Origin: Candidatus Peribacter sp. UBA2144
Lineage (GTDB): Bacteria > Patescibacteriota > Gracilibacteria > Peribacterales > Peribacteraceae
Reading direction: 5' to 3'
NCBI GenBank assembly: GCA_002328295.1
Contig: DCXE01000003.1
Span: forward strand, 1 to 19,721
Length of the DNA: 19,721 nucleotides
In this document: piece by piece, positions 7,353 through 14,922 of the stretch
How the letters are laid out: the number at the start of each line of letters is the position of its first letter
Numbering within the stretch: position 1 is the first letter of the stretch
Notes under the pieces: generated by a model
Told to the model about the DNA's origin: nothing
What the model saw: only the letters and a program-made list of their open reading frames with translations
The model's database searches: none
Made by a program: the position numbers and the translations under genes

Positions 7353-8000
7353 TTAAGAACTCTTCGCTTTTACAACATGATCGATTAATCCATACTTAAG
7401 CGCTTCTGCTGCGCTCATAAAGTTATCTCTTTCTGTGTCATTGGTAACCTTATCCATCTTTTGTCCTGTATGATCTGCAATCATTTTATTAAGAAGATTC
7501 TTAGTTTTGATTATATGGTCAGCGTGAATTGCAATATCAGTTGCTTGTCCTTCAGTTCCTCCAAGAGGTTGGTGAATCATAACTTCTGAGTGCTCTAGTG
7601 CATAACGCTTTCCTTTAGCTCCGCCAGTTAGGATGATCGCGCCTCCGCTTGCGGCAATACCAAGGCAGACCGTTGAAACATCGGGTTTCACATGCTGCAT
7701 CGTGTCATACATTGCGAGGGTCGATGTAACCTGTCCGCCGGGTGAGTTTACATACATTGTAATATCTTTCTTTGGATCTTGTTTCTCTAGAAAAAGAAGT
7801 TGAGCGATTATTGAGTTTGCTATGTCGTCGTTGATTGGAGTACCAAGAAAAATTATGCGTTCTTCCAAAAGACGAGAGTAGATATCATATGCCCGTTCGC
7901 CGAGCTGAGTTTTTTCTATAACTGTTGGAATAATCGTGTTGCTTGGCAGCATGTGACCACGCGGAAGATTCTTAGCTAAAGATATAAGTTGGGAGTGCAT
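7353..8000 (-). CDS. clpP: ATP-dependent Clp protease proteolytic subunit
   Basis: ClpP is the serine peptidase that forms the barrel of Clp proteases and degrades proteins unfolded by ClpX, ClpA or ClpC. The protein has 215 aa, with a short N-terminal segment before the mature-like start IPTVIEKT. The catalytic triad is visible: Ser118 in GIAASGGA, His143 in VMIHQPLGG and Asp192 in DTERDNF. Other landmarks are YVNSPGG and LTGGAKGKR. Where many ClpPs have AASMG this one has AASGG. No clpX or tig is adjacent. A TGATATAAA extended -10 sits about 28 bases upstream of ATG 8000. No Shine-Dalgarno motif is present. Confidence 0.97.
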   Translation of the reverse strand: MHSQLISLAKNLPRGHMLPSNTIIPTVIEKTQLGERAYDIYSRLLEERIIFLGTPINDDIANSIIAQLLFLEKQDPKKDITMYVNSPGGQVTSTLAMYDTMQHVKPDVSTVCLGIAASGGAIILTGGAKGKRYALEHSEVMIHQPLGGTEGQATDIAIHADHIIKTKNLLNKMIADHTGQKMDKVTNDTERDNFMSAAEALKYGLIDHVVKAKSS

Positions 8001-8080
8001 ATTTTGGAGAAGGGGATTTCGTTTATATCATAGCAAAAAAGGCGTATTCTAGGCAGTAGGCAGTAATCGTTATTTATTGT

Positions 8081-8093
8081 TATAATTTATAAT
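8081..8093 (+). promoter_or_regulatory. Double -10 box of miaA
   Basis: Two TATAAT hexamers (8081-8086 and 8088-8093) precede miaA. The first would start transcription at about 8093, just before a 10-codon ORF (ATG 8097) whose TGA overlaps the miaA start as ATGA. No clear -35 is seen. Confidence 0.45.
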
Positions 8094-8125
8094 GTAATGA
8101 ATACAGGACATATAGCTTTCAACTT

Positions 8126-9040
8126 ATGAATACCCTAACTAAAGCAAAAATTTCCGATCTAATAGTGATATTAGGCCCAACGGCGAGTGGCAAAACAAGT
8201 TTTTCCATAGAAATGGCCAAGGGTTTTGAGCACCAAGTTGAAGTGATAAATGCTGACTCCAGACAGCTATATAAATATTTAGATATCGGAACCGCAAAGG
8301 TCAGCCCAAAGGAGATGGATGGCGTGTCTCATCATCTGATCAATGTATTGGATCCAAAAGAAGAGATCAGCGTTGGTTGGTATCAGACTGAGGCAAAAAG
8401 AATAATTGCTGAAGTCAAGGAACGAGGGAATATGCCGATGCTTGTAGGAGGATCAATGTTGTATCTGAGTGCAATTACGGATGGGCTGAGCATGGCGCCG
8501 ACTCCTTCGGCAGAACTCAGACAAAAATTAATTGATGAGTATGACAAAGATCAGGGTGAATCTCTTTATAAAAGGCTGAGAGATATTGATCCAGAGGCTG
8601 CTTCTAAAATTCATGTAAATAATAAACCGAGATTGGTTAGAGCTGTAGAAATCTTTGAGTTAACTAAAATGTCAAAGAAAGATTCAGTTCCAAGTTCAGA
8701 GCTTAGGCCGAGGGATCGAATACTCGAATACTCGAATACTCGAATACTTGGTATCAACATAGATAGAGATGAACTTCATAAAAGAATCAATGAGCGAACT
8801 CGAATAATGTTTGAGAATGGATGGGTGGCAGAGGTTAGGGAATTAATGGATAAGGGATATGGCCCCGATGATCCGGGAATGAAGAGCTGTGGATATCGTG
8901 AGATTATGGAAGCTATTAGGTCAGGCAATCTTGATGAAGAGGGGTTGATCGAAGTAATTTCTGCCAAGACACGACAATATGCCCGCCGTCAGTTAACTTG
9001 GTGGCGTGGAGATGAAAGAATCAATTGGCTTAATTCTTAA
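8126..9040 (+). CDS. miaA: tRNA dimethylallyltransferase
   Basis: MiaA transfers dimethylallyl from DMAPP to N6 of A37 in tRNAs reading UNN codons. The 304-aa protein has the P-loop GPTASGKT (17-24), NADSRQLY (42-49), DIGTAK, SHHLI, GGSMLYL (usual GGTGLY), RLVRAVEI (169-176), GYRE and KTRQYARRQLTWWR (281-294). Residues 198-208 are encoded by four perfect tandem copies of an 8-bp unit (8717-8748), reading RILEYSNTRIL. The short repeat RIL...RIL looks like a 24-bp in-frame expansion before the LGI strand. The 3' end overlaps the convergent hypothetical gene by a few bases. Confidence 0.97.
   Translation: MNTLTKAKISDLIVILGPTASGKTSFSIEMAKGFEHQVEVINADSRQLYKYLDIGTAKVSPKEMDGVSHHLINVLDPKEEISVGWYQTEAKRIIAEVKERGNMPMLVGGSMLYLSAITDGLSMAPTPSAELRQKLIDEYDKDQGESLYKRLRDIDPEAASKIHVNNKPRLVRAVEIFELTKMSKKDSVPSSELRPRDRILEYSNTRILGINIDRDELHKRINERTRIMFENGWVAEVRELMDKGYGPDDPGMKSCGYREIMEAIRSGNLDEEGLIEVISAKTRQYARRQLTWWRGDERINWLNS
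8717..8748 (+). repeat. Four tandem copies of CGAATACT inside miaA
   Basis: The units 8717-8724, 8725-8732, 8733-8740 and 8741-8748 are identical. The unit length is not a multiple of three, so gain or loss of one or two units would shift the reading frame, while a change of three units preserves it. Confidence 0.95.
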
Positions 9041-9498
9041 GGTTCGGAAGAAACCTCGGCTGTATCCGCAGATTCGGCAACAGGTTCCCTGGTAGCGTCG
9101 TCGATCTCTCTTGCCATTCCTGTCATTTCTTTCCTAAGTGCTTCCTCATCTTGAGCTCTAATAGCATCGTTGATTATTGGGGCATGTACTCCAATAGTTT
9201 TTAGTAACTTTGGATTTTTTTCCGCATGGTCTTTTGGCAAAGCAATAATATTTTCCAGGGTCGCTTCTGCATCATCGACTTTGCCAACATCCTTCATACA
9301 TTCAGCCGAAAGCCTACTCGCGTCATCCCATCTTTTTTTATAAGCCATTTCAAATTCCATTGAAGCCAATTCCTCTCTAGTTCCTTTCTTTTCAGGGCTC
9401 TTCTTTTTTGCTTCAACATGAGCCTTCTTGCCATGATCCAGTGTATCTTTATCTGTCCTCTCTTTTTTTCCGCCTTTGAATACTTCGGGATCTGTCAT
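9037..9498 (-). CDS. Charged helical hypothetical protein
   Basis: I do not recognise this 153-aa protein. It is rich in Lys, Glu, Asp and Ala. The first 45 residues are strongly basic and probably disordered (several KKK and KK runs); the middle (45-130) reads as amphipathic helices; the last 20 are acidic with Glu and Ser. There is no signal peptide or membrane segment. It begins 9 bases after the stop of the gene at 9508-9900, so the two are probably one operon. Its stop overlaps the miaA stop on the other strand. Confidence 0.65.
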   Translation of the reverse strand: MTDPEVFKGGKKERTDKDTLDHGKKAHVEAKKKSPEKKGTREELASMEFEMAYKKRWDDASRLSAECMKDVGKVDDAEATLENIIALPKDHAEKNPKLLKTIGVHAPIINDAIRAQDEEALRKEMTGMAREIDDATREPVAESADTAEVSSEP

Positions 9499-9507
9499 AA
9501 GAATAGT

Positions 9508-9900
9508 TTAAAACTTAAATACATCATATTCCACTTCAATCTTCTGCTTCGAGTGCCATAGCGCCTCTACCATTGTATCTAATTGGGGAGACTCATCGGG
9601 AGTTTCGGTAGATTTCCAAAAATCGACAACCATTCGAATTTCGTCAGCTAAGTTAACCAGAATCAAATCTGTCTTGTCCTGCCATTCCTCGGGCATCGAA
9701 TCATAAACCTCCTTTTTAACAAAGGTCTGAGGCACCATCGGGTTAATTTCACCGGATTCAATAAGTTTGATTAGATTCAAAATAAACTGCTTGTGCTTAT
9801 CTTCCATCTTCCCCGAAATCGCCTGACCTGCTTTCTTCTGATCATCTTCAGTTATGTTGCCCTGGTGGGCTCCCATGGTTTTTTTATAGTCGTCTGGCAT
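9508..9900 (-). CDS. Unnamed conserved-looking small protein
   Basis: A 130-aa soluble protein that I cannot name. It has a helical region FILNLIKLIESGEINPMVPQ followed by VYDSMPEEWQDK, and a second helical half ending KQKIEVEYDVFKF. This arrangement (a residue run about being encoded between positions and a C-terminal DVF motif) reminds me of an uncharacterised family in CPR genomes; this is memory, not a search. I chose ATG 9900. The open frame upstream to 10104 runs through the purine/pyrimidine hairpin and is low-complexity. TAGAAT lies 7 bases before ATG 9900, so the mRNA may be leaderless. The gene is followed after 9 bases by the charged protein. Confidence 0.65.
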   Translation of the reverse strand: MPDDYKKTMGAHQGNITEDDQKKAGQAISGKMEDKHKQFILNLIKLIESGEINPMVPQTFVKKEVYDSMPEEWQDKTDLILVNLADEIRMVVDFWKSTETPDESPQLDTMVEALWHSKQKIEVEYDVFKF

Positions 9901-9920
9901 CAATTGTATTCTATCATTTT

Positions 9921-10053
9921 TTGCGACTGTATTCCATTCTACAAGGAAAGGAAGCAGAGGAATCAGAGGAAACAGAAGAGTCAGAAGATAAAAAACAAGA
10001 ACCCCTCTGATTCCTCTGAATCTTCTGTTTCTTCTGTTTCTTGCGACAGTATT
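9921..10053. repeat. Purine/pyrimidine hairpin repeat, copy 3, with flanking direct repeats
   Basis: Purine arm about 9946-9990 and pyrimidine arm about 10003-10041 are imperfect reverse complements around an A-rich loop. The hairpin is flanked by TTGCGACTGTATT (9921-9933) and TTGCGACAGTATT (10041-10053), a 13-bp direct repeat with one mismatch. It separates two divergently transcribed genes. Confidence 0.75.
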
Positions 10054-10060
10054 TAGTGTA

Positions 10061-10088
10061 TTGAGTAATACACAGTATGTGGTATAAT
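10061..10088 (+). promoter_or_regulatory. Promoter of the 10099 membrane protein gene
   Basis: TTGAGT, a 16-base spacer and TATAAT (10083-10088) lie upstream of ATG 10099. The -10 ends 10 bases before the start codon, so the leader would be only a few nucleotides. Confidence 0.6.
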
Positions 10089-10098
10089 ATATATAGAA

Positions 10099-10695
10099 AT
10101 GCATATATTAAACGCACATAAACCAATAAGAGCTTTTGCGCACAGACATGACGATTTGCCTGCATTCCATGTTGGATTCCTGATTTTAACGCTTCTGGCG
10201 GCTGCTATGTTCAGTCTGGGGGCATTCGGGCTCCTGATTTTTATTCATATGTGTTTGGACTTGGTTAAATATCGTGAATATCACGGGTATGGCTGGGGGC
10301 TGACATTTAAGGGAATCGTGAGAGAGAGCCTGATGGATTTGACGCTATTTATGATCGGTTTGATGTTTGCTGTTTTCCTTCATCATTCCATAGCTTTCCC
10401 GGGAATTAGCGGAGTAATGAGAGCTGAGATTGCGGTAGTTAGAATGTTCGGAACCATTATTCCAAAGATGAAGATACTGCATAACTTCCTTAAAGTTGTT
10501 GCACACGTTAGACATTACCTGGATCACGCTCATCCACATCTAAGAAAACATTGGAGTTCTGTTGATCTAGTTTGCTTTTGGTCATTGGGTCTAACCACTT
10601 TACTTCTCGTATTTTCGGCACCGATATTGCAGGTGGAATATTCAATTGTACTAGAAATACTTAAGGATGAGATGATTCCGAGGTTGATTCATTGA
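10099..10695 (+). CDS. Unnamed membrane protein
   Basis: A 198-aa integral membrane protein that I do not recognise. Hydrophobic stretches are at about residues 24-54 (long enough for one or two spans), 79-101 and 155-177. The protein is rich in His, notably HLDHAHPHLRKH-like spacing near 136-150 and HH at 95-96, which may be chance or may bind metal. There is no signal peptidase site. It stands alone: the upstream side is the purine/pyrimidine hairpin and its own promoter, the downstream side a dispersed repeat. Confidence 0.7.
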   Translation: MHILNAHKPIRAFAHRHDDLPAFHVGFLILTLLAAAMFSLGAFGLLIFIHMCLDLVKYREYHGYGWGLTFKGIVRESLMDLTLFMIGLMFAVFLHHSIAFPGISGVMRAEIAVVRMFGTIIPKMKILHNFLKVVAHVRHYLDHAHPHLRKHWSSVDLVCFWSLGLTTLLLVFSAPILQVEYSIVLEILKDEMIPRLIH

Positions 10696-10784
10696 CATAA
10701 GTGTAGGATCCTTAGTTAAGGAGTGTTCCGCTAGAGAGTGAAACGTCTTTTGTGGCTAGCTGAAGATAATAAGTCTTGGTTGGT

Positions 10785-10918
10785 AAAAGATTTTTTTGAA
10801 GTGGGGTTGACGAGGTGTTGGGCCTGACACATTATGAACTGCCGGCCCACCCACCCGACCTATACCCACCCCTGCCTACCGGCAGGCAGGCCAGGGGGGA
10901 GGGTGTATCTACATGATG
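10785..10918 (-). repeat. Dispersed 3'-end repeat element, copy A
   Basis: On the minus strand this begins a few bases after the tsaE-HD stop. A core (10860-10905) is identical over 46 bp to 15237-15282 and contains the stem CCTGCCT/AGGCAGG. Similarity continues, with substitutions, through ATGTGTCAG and CGTCAA to a shared AAAAAAATCTTTT. A weaker match reaches a shared AGCGGAAC near 10725-10732. It holds no gene. The gap 10696-10919 has no other feature I can support, apart from a 5-bp CCTTA/TAAGG hairpin near 10710. Confidence 0.85.
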
Positions 10919-10919
10919 T

Positions 10920-11942
10920 TCAGAAGGAAGGAGGCCCATCAAAAAGCTCCTCCTCCAGCTCCTTCGTTTCTTTGTGCCACTTCTTGTGGAAGTCAGTTTC
11001 TTTTCCATCAGTGTAAATCCTTTTGAAGTATTCAAATCTTTCATCAACAGTTACCCATTCATTGTCTCGGATTCTTTTATCGGCATAGAAAAGAATCTTT
11101 TGCTCGATTGTCATTTCCGGATGGTTTTCTGTTTTAAGGCCATGAATTTCTACAATCGAGGCCATATCCGGAAAACCCTGTTCCCTCAAAAATTCAGCAC
11201 ATGCAGATTCATGTGAATGTTCTTCATATTTAATTATCAGCGTTGCCCAAGTTTCTTTATCTTCCTTGGTAGTAGGAATTGGTGCGTGGTTTCCGCGATG
11301 GAATTCAACAAATCTGAATAAGTCATGTAGTTCTGAACATCTTCTAAGAGTAGTAGGTCTAACCAGTTTTCCAATTTTAATAAGTTCTTCACCAACTTTT
11401 TGGGCTATATCTGCTACGGCATCACAATGAGCTATAACATTTGGAGGAAGGCGAACTTCCTTTCTCCATTTCTCAACCTCGGATCGAGAGGGGATTGGGA
11501 TGTCTTTAAAAGTACACTCCAGAGTTCTGGCATCTCGATCTTCAGGATGCTCAATAATTCTAATCTCAATATTTGCCTCAAATCCTCCGATTCGGTCTGC
11601 CCATTCAATGCATCTGATGCCATCATGATCATCGGATGATTCGATTATTGATGCGGCCTCAGAAGGCTCAATTCTGTATAAATCTATATGTAGTAATTCT
11701 CCGAATCTCTTGGTCTGATAACGTTGCTCAAGCGCATATGTAGGGCTTGTTAATCGCTCAGAAATACCTAATCCTTCGGCAAATCCCTGTAAAAACGTGG
11801 TTTTTCCGGCTCCAAGCTCTCCGATTAGGGAAATTGTTAGAGGGGTTTGATAGATTGAGTAGGCTAATGATCTTCCAGCCGATTCTGTTGTTTTGGCATC
11901 AGAAAGCCGAATACTGACTTTATCAGGGGTTGTACTAGACAT
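10920..11942 (-). CDS. tsaE: TsaE ATPase fused to an HD-domain phosphohydrolase
   Basis: Residues 1 to about 150 are TsaE, the ATPase that drives TsaB-TsaD in making threonylcarbamoyladenosine (t6A37) in tRNA. Visible are Walker A GELGAGKTT (41-49), TSPTY (65-69), HIDLYRIE (85-92) and IEWADR (112-117). Residues about 163-330 are an HD-type metal-dependent phosphohydrolase: His172, the His206-Asp207 doublet in ELHDLFRF, His242/His244, and YADKRI (286-291) as the distal Asp. TsaE is normally about 150 aa and stands alone, so the 340-aa fusion is unusual. It is continuous in frame. The substrate of the HD half is unknown. The start ATG 11942 is on the opposite strand from the M23 promoter; TACCAT lies 6 bases upstream. 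Confidence 0.9.
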   Translation of the reverse strand: MSSTTPDKVSIRLSDAKTTESAGRSLAYSIYQTPLTISLIGELGAGKTTFLQGFAEGLGISERLTSPTYALEQRYQTKRFGELLHIDLYRIEPSEAASIIESSDDHDGIRCIEWADRIGGFEANIEIRIIEHPEDRDARTLECTFKDIPIPSRSEVEKWRKEVRLPPNVIAHCDAVADIAQKVGEELIKIGKLVRPTTLRRCSELHDLFRFVEFHRGNHAPIPTTKEDKETWATLIIKYEEHSHESACAEFLREQGFPDMASIVEIHGLKTENHPEMTIEQKILFYADKRIRDNEWVTVDERFEYFKRIYTDGKETDFHKKWHKETKELEEELFDGPPSF

Positions 11943-11958
11943 CGTATGATGGTATAAT
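11930..11958 (+). promoter_or_regulatory. Promoter of the M23 peptidase gene, overlapping the tsaE start
   Basis: TTGTAC (11930-11935), a 17-base spacer and TATAAT (11953-11958) point rightward. The -35 lies within the first codons of the divergent tsaE gene, and the AT-rich -10 could also serve tsaE on the other strand (TATTAT, TACCAT). Confidence 0.65.
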
Positions 11959-11982
11959 ATATATGTAAAACAAACTATACAT

Positions 11983-13482
11983 ATGCACCTTAAGCATAGA
12001 AAGAAATTCGGGTTCAGAGTTAATCTTCTCCATAAAAAGCGTGAACCTCACGCGTTTCATTATCTTAGACAGCAAAAATCCTTCTGGATTGCAGCCCTTT
12101 CTTTGATGGCCTTTGTAACAGGGAATATGTTGGGTCAACATGGATGGTATGCGTTCTGGAAATCGGTACTTGGTAGAGTAGATGATAGCTTGATTGTTTA
12201 CACAGGCACAGTATCACCAATAGAAATGGTTCCTGATTATGAGAAGTGGGCGCAGTATGGCGGCGACGTTGAAAATCATACTTACAGACAAGTCCCACAG
12301 GATGTATTTGTATATTTGCCCACATATAAATCTGCTACTCAGCGTGAAGTGAATATTCTGCACGGCAGAGGAAATGATGTTTATTCGGTCGGGTATCTGG
12401 GATCATATGCAACTGGTGCAGAGAATTCCGGAAGCCATCCGGCTGCAGATATTAGAGCACCTGAAGGTACTCCGGTTAAAAACATTATGAATGGTGTCGT
12501 ATCAGAGATTAAGGAAGGTGGGGGATTTGGAAATGTTATTGTTGTCAGGCACCCGAATGTTCCTGATCCTTCTAATCCAGCAAAACTAACAACGCTTTAC
12601 TCCTCATACGCTCACTTGAGTGCAATCTATGTAGAGAAGGGTGCAATAGTTCATAAGGGGGAACACATTGGAGATTCGGGAAGTACTGGATACGCATCAG
12701 GTCCGCACCTTCATTTCCAGATAGATAGAGAAGATGCACCATGGCATCCTTATTGGCCGTTTACTGCATCCGAAGCTGAGCGGGAGAATATGAGTTTCGC
12801 AGATGCTGTGAACGCAGGTTTGTACAAGGCGAGGGGATACCTATATACGGTTAATCCGATGTTGTATGTCCAGGCAAACTATTCGCCTGTTGAAACTACA
12901 ATTGTCAGGAAAAAGAGAGAAGAAAAACCTGAAATTGCGAAGAAAAAACCAAATGTATTTCTCTCTGTTGCACAAAGGAAGGCACAACGAATAGCTCAAC
13001 TTCTTTCAAGAAGAGAAGAAAGGTTGCGATTGCGACTTGCCAGAAGGGCTGTAAAAGTGGAACCGGATGTAGTTCTAGTTGAAGAACCTAAAGCAAATGA
13101 TGATGAAATTATTACAAGTACAGAGGAAGTCGCGACTTCAACAAACAACCCCGCAATAATTCAAAGAATGACATCCGGAAATGTGGCATCGGTAGAAATT
13201 CGACATGATGGTGAATATTCAGGTAGGGGATGGGAGAAGATTGTAATCACGGTTTTGGATGCCGACGGGAATCCTGTTGCCAACCCTACCATGAGCTCGG
13301 ACATCTATCTTCGAACAGCTTACGGAGATGCAGAGTATCGTCCGTCAATAATTTCACCTCTTGATTTTGAGGAAGGTGAAGTATCTGTAAACATGCTTCC
13401 CAGAGGTAGAAGGACTATTGTTATAGAGGTGCAACCGTTTGGGATATTAAGTCGTCCTATGAGATACGAGAGCAACAATTGA
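11983..13482 (+). CDS. Membrane-anchored M23 metallopeptidase with C-terminal Ig-like domain
   Basis: A 499-aa peptidoglycan endopeptidase of the LytM/M23 family. Residues 1-33 are basic; 34-52 form a single membrane anchor. The M23 domain spans about 150-250, with zinc ligands His152 and Asp156 (HPAAD), catalytic His211 (YAHL) and HLHF (His242, His244), followed by an intact IRAPEGTPV segment after Asp156. All required residues are present, so it is probably active on the cell wall. A basic coiled region (305-360) and a Ser/Thr/Glu linker lead to a beta-rich Ig-like domain (about 400-490). It is convergent with the Nif3-like gene. No Shine-Dalgarno motif is seen. Confidence 0.93.
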   Translation: MHLKHRKKFGFRVNLLHKKREPHAFHYLRQQKSFWIAALSLMAFVTGNMLGQHGWYAFWKSVLGRVDDSLIVYTGTVSPIEMVPDYEKWAQYGGDVENHTYRQVPQDVFVYLPTYKSATQREVNILHGRGNDVYSVGYLGSYATGAENSGSHPAADIRAPEGTPVKNIMNGVVSEIKEGGGFGNVIVVRHPNVPDPSNPAKLTTLYSSYAHLSAIYVEKGAIVHKGEHIGDSGSTGYASGPHLHFQIDREDAPWHPYWPFTASEAERENMSFADAVNAGLYKARGYLYTVNPMLYVQANYSPVETTIVRKKREEKPEIAKKKPNVFLSVAQRKAQRIAQLLSRREERLRLRLARRAVKVEPDVVLVEEPKANDDEIITSTEEVATSTNNPAIIQRMTSGNVASVEIRHDGEYSGRGWEKIVITVLDADGNPVANPTMSSDIYLRTAYGDAEYRPSIISPLDFEEGEVSVNMLPRGRRTIVIEVQPFGILSRPMRYESNN

Positions 13483-13526
13483 CAATTAACAAGAGCGCAT
13501 CTTCGACGCGCGATGAGAATCAAAAA

Positions 13527-13862
13527 TCAAAATACCTTTTTGTAATCGATCATTGGAAGAACATGAATTGCAGGTTCATCGTAAGGGTGAACATCTTTAA
13601 CCGCACTAAGTACTTCATTAAGTTTCTCTGATGTCACAACAACTTCAATTCTTTCTTCTTCAACTTCCTCAAGCTTGCCCTCTGATCCGATTGCCGGATC
13701 CGAACCTTCAAGTGGTCTAAAACGCCCTGTGACTTTGGAAGAAAATGAGCAACTGTCATAGTTTCCAATATGCCCCGCCCCTGCGTCAGCCAGTGCTTTT
13801 CTAACAGCATCAGCGCAGTCAACAGGAGCCAGAACAATAACGTGGTAAAGCTCAGCTTGCAT
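13527..13862 (-). CDS. Stand-alone Nif3-insert (YqfO-like) domain protein
   Basis: At 111 aa this matches the CutA1/PII-like insert domain of Nif3 proteins, with HIGNYDSCSFSSKVTGRFRP (31-50), the GKLEEVEEERIEVVV strand and AVKDVHPYDEPAIHV near the end. It lacks the Nif3 catalytic halves. In the family, such stand-alone copies are annotated as YqfO/COG3323; function is not established and metal or nucleotide sensing is only a guess. The start ATG overlaps the end of the upstream glycosyltransferase gene by 11 bases, so the two are co-transcribed and probably translationally coupled. The product reads smoothly with no frameshift. Confidence 0.85.
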   Translation of the reverse strand: MQAELYHVIVLAPVDCADAVRKALADAGAGHIGNYDSCSFSSKVTGRFRPLEGSDPAIGSEGKLEEVEEERIEVVVTSEKLNEVLSAVKDVHPYDEPAIHVLPMIDYKKVF

Positions 13863-14922
13863 GAGGACGGGAGTAATATCTGATGGAGATCATTATTATA
13901 AGGAGGATAACTGCAGCAATAAACTTCTCACGGGTTGAGAGAAATAATGCAGTGATTCCAAACAAACTTCCAAGTGCTGCGGTCAGCAATATTATTTTTC
14001 TTGGATTCCACCCTTTTTCAAGTAACCGATGGTGTATGTGTTCGCCTCTGGTGCTACCGCTAAATGGGGATTTTCCTTTAGAGATACGTTTAAGTATTAC
14101 CAAGCCTGAATCAATTAGCGGCACTCCCAGAACCAAGAATGCAGTAGCCACTTTTCCTCCCGAATAAATTGTTAAGACTCCAAGCATCAAACCGAAGAAC
14201 ATCGCTCCGGTATCTCCAATCAAAACTTTTGGTGGAGGAAAATCGAAGATCAGGCAGCCAAAGCTTATTGCACTCAAAACAAAAGCGATCATAGCAAGCT
14301 CAGGTTGATTAACTCGTTCACTCAGAGAAAGGAATCCAATAGTAAGAAACCCAATCGTGCTTAGCGTACTTACTTGCCCCGGTATTCCATCAAACCAATT
14401 AAGTGCATTAATTGTTAAAAGAAGCCAAAGAAGCGTGAATATTCCGCTCCACAGGGGTAGAGGTCCGAATCCTGTCGTCATAACATCAAATGTATCCAGT
14501 TTAATCAGCTCTCCGAAACCAACTAATCCTTCCAGCGGATTTGTAATGGTATAAATTCTGGAACCAGTTGCGAAGATTATAAATGCAATTAAGACTTGAA
14601 CAGCCAGACGCATCCAAGAGGGCAGGGGAGTGCGGTCATCTGCAAAACTATAAATTCCTAAGATTATTACAGCGAATATCAATCCTAATGATTGCTTGGT
14701 TATTGATTCCAAGATTATAAAAAATATCAGAAAAGAAATTATCGCCAGTATTCCGGTGGGATAGGGGAGCTTTGGGCGATCATGTCCGTATCGCTCCGGG
14801 AAGTCTAAGAGTTTGAATTTTGGAAAAAGCTTTTTGGCAGATAAATGTAACGCGAAGCACAGAAGAAATGCCAAAGATATTATTAGTGCTCTATTCACAG
14901 TTCCATGATACCTTGATGCCAT
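13852..14922 (-). CDS. WecA/TagO/MraY-type glycosyl-1-phosphate transferase
   Basis: A polytopic enzyme (about 10-11 membrane spans) that moves a sugar-1-phosphate from a UDP-sugar to a polyprenyl phosphate carrier, the first step in a cell-wall or surface glycan. Numbered from ATG 14922 (356 aa): RPKLPYPTG near 50, the Asp pair DDRTPLP (95-101), NALNWFDGIPG (172-182) with its key Asp178, GDTGAMF (236-242) and GEHIHHRLL (293-301), the last typical of WecA/TagO rather than MraY. An alternative start is GTG 14898, which lies 6 bases after a TATCAT box. The frame is open upstream to 15021 but that part overlaps the divergent gene. It is co-transcribed with the Nif3-insert protein. Confidence 0.9.
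   Translation of the reverse strand: MASRYHGTVNRALIISLAFLLCFALHLSAKKLFPKFKLLDFPERYGHDRPKLPYPTGILAIISFLIFFIILESITKQSLGLIFAVIILGIYSFADDRTPLPSWMRLAVQVLIAFIIFATGSRIYTITNPLEGLVGFGELIKLDTFDVMTTGFGPLPLWSGIFTLLWLLLTINALNWFDGIPGQVSTLSTIGFLTIGFLSLSERVNQPELAMIAFVLSAISFGCLIFDFPPPKVLIGDTGAMFFGLMLGVLTIYSGGKVATAFLVLGVPLIDSGLVILKRISKGKSPFSGSTRGEHIHHRLLEKGWNPRKIILLTAALGSLFGITALFLSTREKFIAAVILLIIMISIRYYSRPHAS

Noticed and set aside
8717..8748. CRISPR array (also considered for the 8-bp units near 15982)
   Set aside because: The units are 8 bp, directly adjacent and without spacers, so they are microsatellites.
9901..10104. N-terminal extension of the gene at 9508-9900 up to 10104
   Set aside because: It translates the purine/pyrimidine hairpin and its direct repeats (RNRRNRRFRGIRG-type low complexity), and crosses the promoter-like TAGAAT. 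ATG 9900 is the better start.
10692..10697. TTGACA after the membrane protein gene as a -35 box
   Set aside because: It overlaps the stop codon and no -10 lies at a suitable distance.
10832..11047. ORFs on both strands reading LPAGRPGGR or LACLPVGRGGYR
   Set aside because: These are translations of the GC-rich palindromic repeat in frames with no other coding signal.
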